This document shows positions 34,502 to 44,218 of a stretch of 64,000 nucleotides of DNA, in pieces (position 1 is the first letter of the stretch; every line of letters starts with the position of its first letter). Made by a program: the position numbers and the translations under genes. This stretch comes from Rhizocola hellebori (GTDB lineage Bacteria > Actinomycetota > Actinomycetes > Mycobacteriales > Micromonosporaceae), in NCBI RefSeq assembly GCF_016862955.1, contig NZ_BONY01000018.1, positions 1 through 64,000 of the forward strand, given 5' to 3'. Below the pieces are notes generated by a model. It had not been told where the DNA came from, made no database searches, and worked only from the letters and a program-made list of their open reading frames with translations.

Positions 34502-36964
34502 ATGCAGGACTTGCCTAGCCTTACCAGAGCTGAGGCCGAGGATCGGGCCGCGCTGATCCATGTGGACCGCTACGACGTGGCGATCGACCTGACGAGCATG
34601 CTCGACGGCGCTGATTTCCGGGCCGTGGCCAGCGTCCGGTTCTCGTGCCGCAGGCCTGGCGCGACGACCTTTGCCGACGCGGCCCTCACCGTCGTGTCGG
34701 CGACGCTTAATGGTGTGCCGGTCGACAAGAGCCGGATCTCGATCGGACGCATCCAGCTCACCGACCTGTCCGAGGACAACGTTCTGGTGGTCGAGTCGGT
34801 TCAATCACAGACATCGCACGCGGAGTGGGTACACCGCTCCGTCGACCCGTCCGACAAAGCTGTCTACGTGTGGACCTCGTTCGAACCCGACGATGCCCGC
34901 CGCGCTTGGGTCTGCTTCGATCAGCCGGACCTCAAAGCACCACACCGCTTCACGGTGACGGCCCCGGCTGAGTGGCACGTGGTGAGCAACAGCGCGGACC
35001 CTATCGTGACCGCGGTCGGTAATGGTCACCGACAGTGGGCGTTCCCGGACACGCCGCCCCTGTCCACTTACGTTCCCGTGATCGCCGCCGGCGCGTTCCA
35101 CGAAATCCGGTCCCAACGCGCGGGGTACGACCTCGGACTGCTGTGCCGGCGTTCGCTGGCGCGGTTCCTCGAACGCGACGCCGAAGAGCTCTTCGAGCTG
35201 ACCGCGCGCGGCCTGATCTTCTTCGGCGACCGGTTCGGTTTCCCGTTCCCGCAACGCAAGTACGACCAGGTTTTCCTCCCCGACATGGGCGGCGCCATGG
35301 AGAACTACGGCTGCGTCACGTGGGCCGACTCCTCGGTGTTCCGCAGCCCTCCCACGTACAACGAGCGCCGAAGGCGAGCCGGCGTTCTGCTGCACGAGAT
35401 GGCCCACATGTGGTTCGGCGACATCGTGACGATGACCTGGTGGGAAGATCTGTGGCTCAATGAGGCCTTCGCGGTGTGGGCAGCCCACTGGGCAGCCGAG
35501 GCAGCGACTCCGTTCACCGACGCCTGGTCCAGCTTCCTCGTCGGTGGCAAGCTGTCCGCCTACGCGGCGGACATGGCGCCCACGACACACCCGATCAGGC
35601 AACCCGTGGAAGATGTCTGCGCCGCAGTCGCCAGTTTCGACGCGATCACCTACTCCAAGGGCGCCAGCGTGCTCAAGCAGCTGTTTGCGTTTGTGGGCGA
35701 GGAAGCGTGTGTGGCCGGGCTGCGTAGTTACTTCGCCAAGCACGCTTGGGGCAACACCCGGCTTTCAGACCTGATCAGTGAGCTACAACAGGCCAGCGGC
35801 CGCGACCTGGACGGCTGGACGGCCGGCTGGTTCGACGCCTCCGGCACGGATCAGCTCCGCCTCGAAGCCGGCGAGGCCGGTGGTCACCTGCTGCACGCCG
35901 CAGGCCCCAACGGCATGCCGCCTCGGCCCCACCGGCTCAACATCGGTGTGTACCAACGGGATGAATCCGGAGCGGCGCTGGTGCGACGTGACGTTGTCAG
36001 CGTCGAAACCAGCGGCGAGCGAACCGAAATGGTGGACATCGGCGACGCCGCGATCCTCCTCGTCAACGACGACGACCTCACGTTCGCCTCCGTGCGGCCG
36101 GATCCGGCGACGACACGCGCGCTGCTCGATTCGGCCCACTACCTGCCCTCAGCGCTGTCGCGCGCCTTGGCCGTCTCAACTGCCTGGGACATGCTCATGC
36201 GAGGTGAACTGCCCGCTGCCGATATTGTCGGTGTTGTCGTGGCGGTCTTGCGCCACCATCCGGCCGATACCCTCATCGAACCCTATCTGTCGCTGGTCGT
36301 CGACGCGGCCGACAACTGGTCCGCCCACCCGCTACGCGACTACCTGCTCGAACAGGTCGCCGACCTCTGTCTCGAGCTTGCGACGCAGCAGCCGCAGCAA
36401 AAATCCGTCATACGCGCCTTGGCCGAAACTGCGATCACCGCTGACCAGCTGACCCGGCTGAATGCGATGGCCGACGGGGACATTGACTTGCAGTGGCGCG
36501 TGCTGATCCGGCTCGCCGAGATTGACACCGTCGACCAGGCGGAGGTCCAGCGGCTCGTCGCCCAGGACCCCGACCCGGATGCCTGGATCAAGGCGCTCGC
36601 CGTTGACGCCGCCAAGCCCGACGCGCAAACGAAGGAAGCGGCATGGATGGCGATGGTCAACCACACGGTGCCCGTGGGTTCGATCGGTGTGATCCGGCGT
36701 GCGTTTTGGCGCCGATCACAAGGACAGATCCTCGCCCAGTACGCCGACCGCTACCTTGACATCCTTCCGACCCTAGACCGCGGTGGCATGATCCCCGCCA
36801 TCACGCTGTCGGCCGGACTGTATCCAAGTGCCGGTGTTGACGAGGAGTTCGCACAGCGAGCGGTCGCCGCCGCCCAATCCGAAACGGTAAGCCCCGTTGT
36901 CGCCAAAAGAGTCATCACCTCGACTGACCTGCTCACCCGGATGCTGAGGACCCGTGCGATGTGA
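34502..36964 (+). CDS. pepN: Aminopeptidase N, M1 metallopeptidase
   Basis: 820 residues from ATG 34502, with GGAGG five bases upstream. The exopeptidase motif GGAMENYG and the zinc site HEMAHMWFGD with WLNE are both complete: His298, Glu299, His302 and Glu321 (HExxH-18x-E). The N-terminal domain carries the FDQPDLKAPHRFTV segment and the C-terminal region is alpha-helical as in the Streptomyces lividans-type enzyme. It should remove neutral or basic N-terminal residues from peptides in the cytoplasm; there is no signal peptide. The length is slightly below the usual 850-860 residues but no part appears lost. Stands alone. Confidence 0.92.
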   Translation: MQDLPSLTRAEAEDRAALIHVDRYDVAIDLTSMLDGADFRAVASVRFSCRRPGATTFADAALTVVSATLNGVPVDKSRISIGRIQLTDLSEDNVLVVESVQSQTSHAEWVHRSVDPSDKAVYVWTSFEPDDARRAWVCFDQPDLKAPHRFTVTAPAEWHVVSNSADPIVTAVGNGHRQWAFPDTPPLSTYVPVIAAGAFHEIRSQRAGYDLGLLCRRSLARFLERDAEELFELTARGLIFFGDRFGFPFPQRKYDQVFLPDMGGAMENYGCVTWADSSVFRSPPTYNERRRRAGVLLHEMAHMWFGDIVTMTWWEDLWLNEAFAVWAAHWAAEAATPFTDAWSSFLVGGKLSAYAADMAPTTHPIRQPVEDVCAAVASFDAITYSKGASVLKQLFAFVGEEACVAGLRSYFAKHAWGNTRLSDLISELQQASGRDLDGWTAGWFDASGTDQLRLEAGEAGGHLLHAAGPNGMPPRPHRLNIGVYQRDESGAALVRRDVVSVETSGERTEMVDIGDAAILLVNDDDLTFASVRPDPATTRALLDSAHYLPSALSRALAVSTAWDMLMRGELPAADIVGVVVAVLRHHPADTLIEPYLSLVVDAADNWSAHPLRDYLLEQVADLCLELATQQPQQKSVIRALAETAITADQLTRLNAMADGDIDLQWRVLIRLAEIDTVDQAEVQRLVAQDPDPDAWIKALAVDAAKPDAQTKEAAWMAMVNHTVPVGSIGVIRRAFWRRSQGQILAQYADRYLDILPTLDRGGMIPAITLSAGLYPSAGVDEEFAQRAVAAAQSETVSPVVAKRVITSTDLLTRMLRTRAM

Positions 36965-37633
36965 ATGTGGCGAACGCGACCTGGGCTGCGACGCGAAGCC
37001 GCAGCCCTCGAGGGTGCCACATTGGATCCGCGCATTGATCTGCCGCTACGTAAGGGGCGACGCAAAAGGTCGACGTCCAGCCGGAGCCGACCGAAGACTG
37101 CGTGATCGAGACGGTGCCTACGGCCAACTTGGTGCCCGCCGCGTAGTGACCCACCTCCGAAGGCAGCGAGCCGCGATCGCCCCTGCGTCGCAAAATTAAC
37201 GTCAAGCTGTCGGCGTCGCCGGTTCGCGCCGACAGATCTTTCCCGTTGCACTTGTTGGTCTTGTCCGTGATGCTTTGGCGCCGGCCGGCGAGGAGTCGGC
37301 ATGGATTGCCGGGCCGACTGTCGTCGATGAGCAGTGCCAGCCTGAGTGGCATCTGCTCTTGACACTTATGAGGTTCCGAAGTGTCGTGACACGACGTGGT
37401 GGCCTGAGAGAAATCCGGCGGAGGTGCCGGAGCCGCGGCCGCTGTCGTAGCCGTGTACCGCGTCAGCGAGTTCCAGGAAGCCCTGGTGGTAGATCCTCCC
37501 ACCGTGCGGACGCTGGATCGCGTATTGGCAATTGCCGGCGTGGTGGGAGGTTGAGGCTTTTAGGCTGTTGACGGTTGATCTCTGGCACGATCAGAATGAT
37601 CACTCTGTTCGTTGCAGGGGCTGGAGTTGTGTC
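36965..37633. other. Stretch without a supported gene
   Basis: A minus-strand frame between about 37190 and 36960 (KLAVGTVSITQSSVGSGWTS, FCVAPYVAADQCADP) is faintly like an exported protein but has no start or complete frame. Nothing else was recognised. Confidence 0.35.
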
Positions 37634-37956
37634 ATGGTCGTCGACGTTGTCGGCACGCCGAGGCTGCCGGGCTGGTTGCCGGTATTGGGTCACGCCTCGG
37701 GTTTGTGCGGGATCCGCTGGGCTTTCATCGAGGCGATCCGGTCCGCCGGTGATGTGGTCAGCGGCTGGCCGCGGCAGCAGAAGGTCTATGTGGTCAACAG
37801 CGCGGCGAGGCGATCATCATGCTGGCGGTGATCGTCCGCCATCGGCACCTGCTGCCGGTGCCGGGCTGGCCGGTGAAGGCAAGCGCGTTGCGTGCATGGA
37901 GAGCGGATCAGCTGCCGATGGTCGCCGGCGACCGCACGTGGATGGCCGGGCGATGA
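37634..37956 (+). pseudogene. Cytochrome P450 with its middle deleted
   Basis: The N-terminal part in one frame reads TPRLPGWLPVLGHASGL, then AIRSAGDVVSGWPRQQKVYV with VNSAA, the usual P450 opening (LP-LGHA-GL...GDVV...YVVN). About 60 residues in, the frame fails and the next reading is the P450 end: EAIIMLAVIVRHRHLLPVPG, then LRAWRADQLPMVAGDRTW. Everything between, including the ExxR, the oxygen-binding helix and the haem Cys loop (about 300 residues), is gone. Its stop codon overlaps the SDR start (ATGA), so the pair was once a coupled P450/dehydrogenase operon. Confidence 0.65.
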
Positions 37957-38789
37957 CCGCGATGGATCGCAAGGTCGCCGTCGTCACCGGCGCCTCGGCC
38001 GGGATCGGGCAGGCGACCGCGCGGCGTCTGCACGAGCTCGGGTTCATCGTGTACGCGGTAGCACGCCGGCTGGACAGGATGACATCGCTTGCCGCCCTTG
38101 GCATCCACACGGCCGGGGTTGACCTCACCGATGACGCCGCGGTCGTGGAACTGGTCGATCGCGTACTCGCCGAGTCAGGCCGCATCGACGTATTGGTCAA
38201 CAACGCCGGGTACGGGTCGTTCGGCGCGGTGGAGGACGTACCGATGGATGAGGCACGACGGCAGTTCGAGGTCAATGTCTTCGCGGTGGCCAGGCTCTGC
38301 CAGCTTGCCCTGCCCCATCTGCGGGCGCGAGGATCTGGCCGGATCATCAACGTCTCCTCGGTAGGGGCGAAGATGTATCAGCCGCTCGGCGGCTGGTACC
38401 ACTCGACAAAATATGCCCTGGAAGGGCTCAGCGACTGCCTGCGGGTGGAGCTCAAACCGATGGGCATCGACGTGATACTGATCCAACCCGGCGGGATTGA
38501 CACCGAGTTCCCGCAAGTAGCCAGTCAGCGACTGCTGGCCACCTCGGGCAGCGGAGCCTACAGCGACTACGCTCGGCGCTACGCCCTGACTCTGCTAGCC
38601 GAACCGAGATACATATCGTCACCTTCCGTGGTGGCCAAGGCAATCGCCCACGCCGCGACCGCGAAACGGCCACGCACCCGCTACGCCGTGGGACGTGGGG
38701 CACGAGCCGCCATCGTGGCACGCTGGCTGCTGCCCGACAGACTCTTCGACCGGGCAGTAGTAGCACTATTCTCGGCACTGGCCCGCTGA
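37953..38789 (+). CDS. Short-chain dehydrogenase/reductase (classical SDR)
   Basis: 278 residues from ATG 37953, sharing four bases with the stop of the P450 relic. The Rossmann motif TGASAGIG, the NNAG motif, and the catalytic Ser (NVSSVGAK), Tyr and Lys (YHSTK) are all present. DLTDDAAVVELVDRVLAESG and the long C-terminal tail place it among the SDRs that act on lipids, sterols or carotenoid-type substrates; the cofactor and substrate are not visible. The adjacent P450 suggests it once oxidised or reduced a hydroxylated substrate made by that enzyme. It remains intact and may use the relic's translation signals. Confidence 0.85.
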   Translation: MTAMDRKVAVVTGASAGIGQATARRLHELGFIVYAVARRLDRMTSLAALGIHTAGVDLTDDAAVVELVDRVLAESGRIDVLVNNAGYGSFGAVEDVPMDEARRQFEVNVFAVARLCQLALPHLRARGSGRIINVSSVGAKMYQPLGGWYHSTKYALEGLSDCLRVELKPMGIDVILIQPGGIDTEFPQVASQRLLATSGSGAYSDYARRYALTLLAEPRYISSPSVVAKAIAHAATAKRPRTRYAVGRGARAAIVARWLLPDRLFDRAVVALFSALAR

Positions 38790-39199
38790 ACCAGTCATCG
38801 GTCCAGATCGGACGACCGGCCACCTGCACTCGCCACACAGCCGACCACCGCAGGCTCGCGACTGTCTCAACTGACCACCGCCAAATGAGACACCGACATT
38901 TGTATGGCGAGATTCGATTGAATGCGTTGGGATCTCGCCCAAGACATGCCCTGGGATGGTCGGAGCGAATGTCAAGCTCCTCACGGAGTGGATCATCGAC
39001 GCCTGGCAACGATCGCGGTCGGACTTCTCATCAAGACGACTTCAACGTCGGGTTCTTGGGCAGTGCGCAAGCAAAGCAGGATCGAATGGCGATCCGCCAG
39101 CCGCGAACGGGCGTGGACGCACGAGGTGCCAGGCGTCCGGACATATCTGACGGACTCTGTGGAATTCGCCAGGCCGGCAGATGATGTGGGGTGTCACGG
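38790..39199. other. Stretch without a supported gene
   Basis: No frame of good composition. An inverted pair TGTCTCA (38863-38869) / TGAGACA (38886-38892) may be the end of a degraded insertion sequence; no transposase was recognised nearby. Confidence 0.35.
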
Positions 39200-39910
39200 T
39201 CACTGGCAGGGAAGACCGAAGGTTACGGTGGGGCGCAGGGCATGCGGGTCGAAACCTGCCTGCCAGGAACGTCCGTCGTTGGCGTCGACCGTGATGTCGT
39301 GCGGGCCGGTGAATGTGACAATGAGCGCGGCAGGCTCGGAGTTTGCCGGGCGGACGCATCCAAGGTCGGTGGATTCTCGGCTGAGCAGGCCGTTACGGGA
39401 ACGCACACGAACGACCGCGGTATCGGCGGCGATAAGATCGCCGGAGTAGACCACGATTATCTCGTAGCGGCTGTCTGGTGAGACCGCCACCACGCTCGGC
39501 CCCTTGCCCGGGTCCAAGGTGGCGACCTCGTGCGCCACATCGGCCAGCGCCGCGAAAGAGGCGAAGGCAAGCAAGGCGAGCATGCCGAACGAGAACGCTG
39601 CCCGCACCGCCGTTGGGCTGCGCAGGCCCAGCCAACCCGCGAACATGAGCATCACCACGCTGCCGGCGAGCACTGCCGATGGATGCCAGTCGTGGGTGGA
39701 GGTCATCAGGTGGACAAAGCGCAGCGGGTTCCACCACGCAAAGGCGGCTACCGCCAGGACAACGACCGCTGCACCAGTTGTCCCCGTCGCAGCAACTCGA
39801 CGCCGCCGCGACAGCATGCGCTCATCCGATCGCGGCTGATGACCACCCGGGTCTGTCCAGTCGATCCGGTCGGCATCAATCACATCACCACCGAGCCAGG
39901 TGCCCCTCAT
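39200..39910 (-). CDS. Integral membrane protein with C-terminal extracellular domain
   Basis: Up to 236 residues (ATG 39910; ATG 39817 is also possible). Three hydrophobic helices lie at about residues 40-60 (TGAAVVVLAVAAFAWW), 77-95 (SAVLAGSVVMLMFAGWLG) and 105-125. The rest is beta-rich (SPDSRYEIIVVYSGDLIAAD, AALIVTFTGPHDITVDAND) with two Cys. This is a common layout for actinobacterial membrane proteins of unknown role. No operon partner is evident. No family was recognised. Confidence 0.7.
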   Translation of the reverse strand: MRGTWLGGDVIDADRIDWTDPGGHQPRSDERMLSRRRRVAATGTTGAAVVVLAVAAFAWWNPLRFVHLMTSTHDWHPSAVLAGSVVMLMFAGWLGLRSPTAVRAAFSFGMLALLAFASFAALADVAHEVATLDPGKGPSVVAVSPDSRYEIIVVYSGDLIAADTAVVRVRSRNGLLSRESTDLGCVRPANSEPAALIVTFTGPHDITVDANDGRSWQAGFDPHALRPTVTFGLPCQ

Positions 39911-40179
39911 CGGACCAGTCTGACCGAAACGGCCGCCAGCCGTGAACCCACCTTCATCGAGCTGCGGCAGAAGACTTCCGAGCGAACAGAGATCACACCG
40001 GCCCGCCGCAACGCCGGAACCGAGTCACCCGAAGCCGTCGCACCTGCCGGTCCCTCACCGACCAAAATCAAAAGCGCACCGAGGAAGATCTGTCGGCGCG
40101 CAGCGACGACGACCGGAGACCGTTCCCTCCGTGACAAGACCCAAAGGCGCACCGAGGAGATCAGGTCGGCGCGAAGCGG

Positions 40180-40421
40180 GCGACGGCGTCCGCAACGGGT
40201 TCGCTCAACGAGACTGGTTCGCCGTTGCCCTCGGCGTGACTATCGTCCCCGGATCCGTGTGGGGAATCTGGCGAACCCTGCGCTTAGGGGTTCGTATCGA
40301 CGACAACGGCGTCCGCATCCGCAGCCAGATCGATAGCCGCCAAAGGCTCATACCCTGGTCACAAGTCAAGTCCGTCGAATGCGCCGCCGTGGACGCCCGT
40401 GCCAGCATGACCATCTCATAA
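40180..40421 (+). pseudogene. PH-domain (bacterial Pleckstrin-like) protein fragment
   Basis: The frame ends with WFAVALGVTIVPGSVWGIWR, LRLGVRIDDNGVRIR and RQRLIPWSQVKSVECAAVDA. The pattern GV-I-DNGVR-R...R-IPWS-V-SVE is the start of the bacterial PH fold, preceded by a membrane segment. It stops after about 20 more residues, so most of the PH barrel is missing. The upstream 200 bases in frame are Arg/Pro-rich and probably not coding. Confidence 0.5.
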
Positions 40422-40907
40422 GGCCGGAGTTCTGACAAACAGCCGAGATCGTTCAACGCTAACGGCTTTAGCGCATATCTAGGTGAGAGCGTCCAGCGGG
40501 TCGTTGATACCTCGCGACTGTCGGCAGCGTGGCACTGTCGCGTCTGGGATACGACAAAGGCTGGAGATCCTGCTGGCCAAACCCGGTGCCCTGGCCGGAT
40601 CGGCGGTACTGGCCCAGGGGCCCCTCATCGGGACAGGTGATCGACCCGGCGCACGCACACCACACCGGCGTGCGCGTCATAGCGCAGCTGCGCCTGCCCG
40701 GCCTGCCACACGTGTTTGGTACCAACGCATCGCTCGGATTTTTCTGCTTGCGCCGTCGGGTTGGGCTCCATGGCGTCGAGGGACCTTCCAACACCGATCT
40801 TGGCCCAGCCCGCCGGGCGCGTCCAGTGGCGATTCATCGGCCGCCCAGAAGGTGTCCAGCATGCGATGCGAATCTATCGATTCTATTCCTGTTTGACAGT
40901 GGAGGAC
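40422..40907. other. Stretch without a supported gene
   Basis: Frames are short or poorly composed. An upstream extension of the next gene to ATG 40866 is possible. Confidence 0.35.
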
Positions 40908-41474
40908 GTGTTGTCAAAGCACTGGAAAACACTGCTTTCGGTCGTGACGACGGCCGTGGTCGTGTCTGCGGCCGTCGTCACGCCTGCGGCCGCCTCGGCC
41001 GCCTCCGGCGGGGTCGACGGCGGCTCCCACGCAGCGGCGCGGGCGGCCAAGGTGGCCGCGGGAGTGCAGATCCTGACCCCCGGAAAAACCACCGAGGTCG
41101 TGCTGACCAGCAAGGCGAAGGTCGGCGTCACGGCGAGGATCATCTGCTACGTCTCTAGCTGGGGCCCGGCCTACGGGGGTGGCCTCGTCAGGTTCGAGCT
41201 GTTCGTCTCGTGTCAGGGCGGCACCCCGGAACAGCTCGGCGCCACCATGGACATGTACTGGGTTTATCTCGGCGAGTCGCAGCAGGTTCCCGGCTCCTAC
41301 AACTCCTGCCAAGAAGTGCAGTTCCCATCGCTGGCCTGCTGGTCCAACGGGCCTTGCTTCCAGGCCGGCACCTACTATGACGGCCTCGCGGACCTGCGCG
41401 CCGTCGATTCGGCCGGCAGGACGTACTCCGCGACGCTCTACGCGCCGCTGAGATGGGTCGGCTGCCCAGTGTAA
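40908..41474 (+). CDS. Secreted protein of unknown function with several Cys
   Basis: About 188 residues. GTG 40908 or TTG 40911 follows GGAGG at 40901-40905; ATG 40866 is an alternative. A signal peptide (LLSVVTTAVVVSAAVVTPAA) precedes an alternating beta-type mature protein with six Cys (IICYVSSWG, FVSCQGG, SCQEVQFPSLACWSNGPCF, GCPV), likely forming disulfides. Nothing matches a named family. It would act outside the cell. Isolated gene; no terminator seen. Confidence 0.7.
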   Translation: MLSKHWKTLLSVVTTAVVVSAAVVTPAAASAASGGVDGGSHAAARAAKVAAGVQILTPGKTTEVVLTSKAKVGVTARIICYVSSWGPAYGGGLVRFELFVSCQGGTPEQLGATMDMYWVYLGESQQVPGSYNSCQEVQFPSLACWSNGPCFQAGTYYDGLADLRAVDSAGRTYSATLYAPLRWVGCPV

Positions 41475-41639
41475 GCGTCGTCGCGGCGGGCTCGGTTGCG
41501 CCGAGTCCGCCGCTGCGCCGTCCAATATGGACTTCAGGCCGACTTGACCATCCAGAACCGGGTGATTGCCGCCAAGGTAGTACCGAGGCGTGCCGAACCA
41601 TGCCGACACCGGAATTTATCGAAACCGCAGAAGCTCAGA

Positions 41640-41760
41640 CCCCGGAAGACTCGATCTCGATTTGGACCCCAGGCCGCGGCTGGGTGGCCCAGCTCGGTAT
41701 AGGCGGTGTGCGCCTGTTGCCAGTGGCTCAGCGCGGCCGCCTTCAACGCAGCGTCGTCCC
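41640..41760 (-). pseudogene. Tail of a TPR-containing regulator (remnant)
   Basis: The minus strand reads ALKAAALSHWQQAHTAYTEL with GHPAAAW, the pattern of the last TPR helix pair of AfsR/SARP-type regulators (ARRHW..AL.IYTELG.P). Nothing recognisable remains upstream. Confidence 0.4.
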
Positions 41761-41808
41761 CATTGCCTGAGCTGCTAGGGTCAGCCGACGGTGGACCGAA
41801 GGGGACCG

Positions 41809-42738
41809 ATGTTCGAGCAGCGGGTGCTACCGCATCCAGGGACGGCGTGGGCGCTGCGCACGTTTCGCGGGCCGGACGGCGGCCTACGTCTGCTGACGGG
41901 CGGCTCGAAGGCGGTCCGGGCCTGGGACGCGGCTACCGGTGAACAGGTCACGGTCTTCGACACCGATTGGCCTGGCACGCACGACTTCGCGGTCTGCCAC
42001 CCCGATGGTGGCACTCCCGTGTTGGCGGTGGCCACTGAGAACGGCGTGTGGTGGCATGACGCCATCACGGGCGTGGCGATCGGTGGCGACGAGTCGATCA
42101 CCGACATGATCTGGGGCATGGCCGTGGCCCGCATGCCCGACGGCACGCAGACCCTGTTCGGCGCCGGGCACGGACACCCGTTCGTGATCCACAGGTGGGA
42201 CGCCGCGACGCGGCAGGCTCTGCCGGACCTCGGCAGCCACGACGATCACATCGTCGCCGTGTCGGTAATCGCGCTGCCTGGCCGCGATCCGATCGTATTG
42301 GCGACGGGTTGGTCGCACACGATCCACCGCTGGGATCCCACGACCGGCCTACAGGTCGGCCCGCCGCTGGTGGGCCACAAGGGCATCGCGCACTGGATGA
42401 AAGCGATCACCCTGGCCGGCGGCCGGACACTGCTCGTGTCGGGTGACTCGGCAGGCGAGGTGCGTCGCTGGGATCTGCTGACCGGTGAGCCAGTGGGAAC
42501 CCCGATCCAGGCTCACCCCGGTGCCGCGACCGTGCTCCCGCTGTGGGTCGGGGGCCGAGCACAACTGCTCACGTCGGGCGATGACGACGTCGTGCGCCGC
42601 TGGGACGCGCTCACCGGCGAGTTGCTGGGCGAGCCCGCAGCGGGGTTCGACCCCGTGCTGCTGACCTTCGGCGGGGAGCAGGCGATCGCCACAGCCGGGC
42701 CCGGGGGTGTGCGGATCGCTCATTTTGGCCTGACCTGA
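41809..42738 (+). CDS. WD40-repeat protein (single beta-propeller)
   Basis: 309 residues from ATG 41809, with AAGGGG upstream. About seven blades are visible through the WD-type ends VRAWDAATGEQV, VWWHDAITG, IHRWDAATRQAL, IHRWDPTTGLQVGPPLVGH, VRRWDLLTGEPVGTPIQAH and VRRWDALTGELL. There is no signal peptide and no enzyme domain. In this kind of actinobacterial gene the propeller usually serves in protein-protein interaction. The next genes include a short protein whose C-terminus also looks like one WD blade (SPSGRTLVVATSSDITVWHR). Confidence 0.85.
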   Translation: MFEQRVLPHPGTAWALRTFRGPDGGLRLLTGGSKAVRAWDAATGEQVTVFDTDWPGTHDFAVCHPDGGTPVLAVATENGVWWHDAITGVAIGGDESITDMIWGMAVARMPDGTQTLFGAGHGHPFVIHRWDAATRQALPDLGSHDDHIVAVSVIALPGRDPIVLATGWSHTIHRWDPTTGLQVGPPLVGHKGIAHWMKAITLAGGRTLLVSGDSAGEVRRWDLLTGEPVGTPIQAHPGAATVLPLWVGGRAQLLTSGDDDVVRRWDALTGELLGEPAAGFDPVLLTFGGEQAIATAGPGGVRIAHFGLT

Positions 42739-42956
42739 TTCGTGACACGCAGGCGCGACGCGCGTCGCAGCATCCGATCAATGATTCCGTGCACGTGTTC
42801 TTGGCACCGGATCCCCGCAAAAGCGGGCACGTCACCTGGGGCTGCAGTTAGAGGATCGCGAGCGGCACGGTCTCTCGGTGGATCTCTCACTTGGGGGATG
42901 TCGCATTTCCCGGGCGGAGCCGCATCTCCGCCCATCTCATCGGCACCGCGTGCGAC

Positions 42957-43136
42957 GTGAAGGGATGTACCGCGTTGGACTCCGCTGCGCGCCTGGCGAG
43001 GATTGAGCGACTCCTCGCTGGACTGCCTGGGCCGTACGACAATGAACACCTGTGGAGCCTTGTCACATTCGCCGCCCTCGTCGTCGCCACAAGTGGGGGC
43101 GTCTGCGTGGTGGCCTTCGCGGTGGATGAAGACTGA
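42957..43136 (+). CDS. Small protein of unknown function
   Basis: About 59 residues from GTG 42957; TTG 42975 with AAGGGA upstream is the alternative. The product reads LARIERLLAGLPGPYDNEHL, WSLVTFAALVVATSGGVCVV, AFAVDED. Composition is that of a real small soluble protein. No family recognised. It ends 24 bases before the next gene's start and is probably in the same transcript. Confidence 0.45.
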   Translation: MKGCTALDSAARLARIERLLAGLPGPYDNEHLWSLVTFAALVVATSGGVCVVAFAVDED

Positions 43137-43160
43137 TATGACGGAGGTGCAGGCGGATTG

Positions 43161-43733
43161 GTGACTGAGTATCAGCAGCAGCTTCGGGATCGTTTCCTCG
43201 GCGCACCGGTTATGCCCGCACCGGCGCCATGGATCGGACTTCACGGACAGAACACGACCATCGCCGTCGGCGGGCTGATCGGTGTCGGCTTCGCACTGGA
43301 CCCAGTCACCGGCGCCGACCTCCTCATGGTTACCTCGCACAACGGTCGCGGGCTCTTCGATTCGGCATCGGGCACGAGGACGGCCAGGGACTATGACGCC
43401 GATCTGTGCTACCCGATCGGACCTGACCTGTCATGCCCGGGGATCGGTGTCCTGGACGACACGCGCGTGCGGATCGCTGGTCTGTTCGGCGGGGGTCTCC
43501 ACGCCACCACTGGCGACGGTTGGAAGATCGATGTCGTTGCGCCAGATTGGCCCAATGAGCGCATCCTGCTGTCCGGCCGAGGCGCCGACGCCTACCGCGG
43601 GATGCTCGGTGCCGACTGGTGGCACATCTTCCACTCGAACTACTCCGAACTGCGTGCCGCCGGATTCTCTCCCTCGGGGCGGACGCTCGTGGTGGCTACG
43701 AGCAGCGATATCACCGTGTGGCACCGGCCTTGA
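43161..43733 (+). CDS. Hypothetical protein, beta-propeller-like end
   Basis: About 190 residues from GTG 43161, with GGAGG 13 bases upstream. A short frame at 43138 (ATG ... TGGTGA) overlaps this start and may be a leader. The product alternates small and hydrophobic residues in beta strands (TTIAVGGLIGVGFALDPVTG, DDTRVRIAGLFGGGLHATTG) and ends like a WD-type blade (SPSGRTLVVATSSDITVWHR). Most likely a degraded or short propeller; no family named. Confidence 0.6.
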   Translation: MTEYQQQLRDRFLGAPVMPAPAPWIGLHGQNTTIAVGGLIGVGFALDPVTGADLLMVTSHNGRGLFDSASGTRTARDYDADLCYPIGPDLSCPGIGVLDDTRVRIAGLFGGGLHATTGDGWKIDVVAPDWPNERILLSGRGADAYRGMLGADWWHIFHSNYSELRAAGFSPSGRTLVVATSSDITVWHRP

Positions 43734-43752
43734 TCGAGTACGGGTGCCGGAG

Positions 43753-44152
43753 GTGGCTTTGAGGGCGTACCGCGCATTGACCGGCGTCGACGACGCGATA
43801 TGGGATCGCTTCTACGCGATGTTCAACTTTCGGCCGAGCATCCGCCGGTTCCCGGCCATCACCGAGCCGTCGCCATCAGTGACCTGGAGCCTGCGTAGCC
43901 TCGATGACGACCCGACTTACCGGCGATTGGACCGGATGGTGGATGTCGTGCACGCTGCCGTCACGACTCCGGCCGGCAGCGACCCCCGACGGCGACTGCT
44001 ACATCTACCTCGCCGAGGACTTCCAGTTCGGTACCTTCGGCCACCCCTGGGAGTCGACTCTGTGCGTCTTCGGACAAGAACTTCTCGACCTCGTCGAAGC
44101 TGAACTAGACACGCTCCTGGGCAAACCGATGCGCCGCAACGACAGCCGATAG
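43753..44152 (+). pseudogene. DUF2716-family gene with central deletion and frameshift
   Basis: The N-terminal half reads AIWDRFYAMFNFRPSIRRFP with AITEPSPSVTWSL, and after a shift near 43982 the C-terminal half reads DGDCYIYLAEDFQFGTFGHP with WESTLCVFGQELLDLVEAEL. Both are diagnostic of DUF2716 (YAMF...P-I-EP-PSVTWS; D-Y-IFLAEDFRFGTFGHPWE-LCVFG-ELL). The family normally has about 40 more residues between them, including a DWQHPGYRF-type segment, so some sequence is missing as well as the frame. Confidence 0.7.
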
Positions 44153-44218
44153 CGGTGTTGCTCGAAACTGAGACGCTGGCGAATTTCCACGAGGTTGACG
44201 CAGGCATACAGTGGCTAG

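Noticed and set aside
36933-37502. Minus-strand frame resembling a secreted protein
   Set aside because: It overlaps the end of the aminopeptidase gene, has no ribosome site, and only a short middle part is well composed.
38863-38892. Inverted TGTCTCA/TGAGACA pair as a complete insertion sequence
   Set aside because: The arms are only 16 bases apart and there is no transposase; at most an IS end remains.
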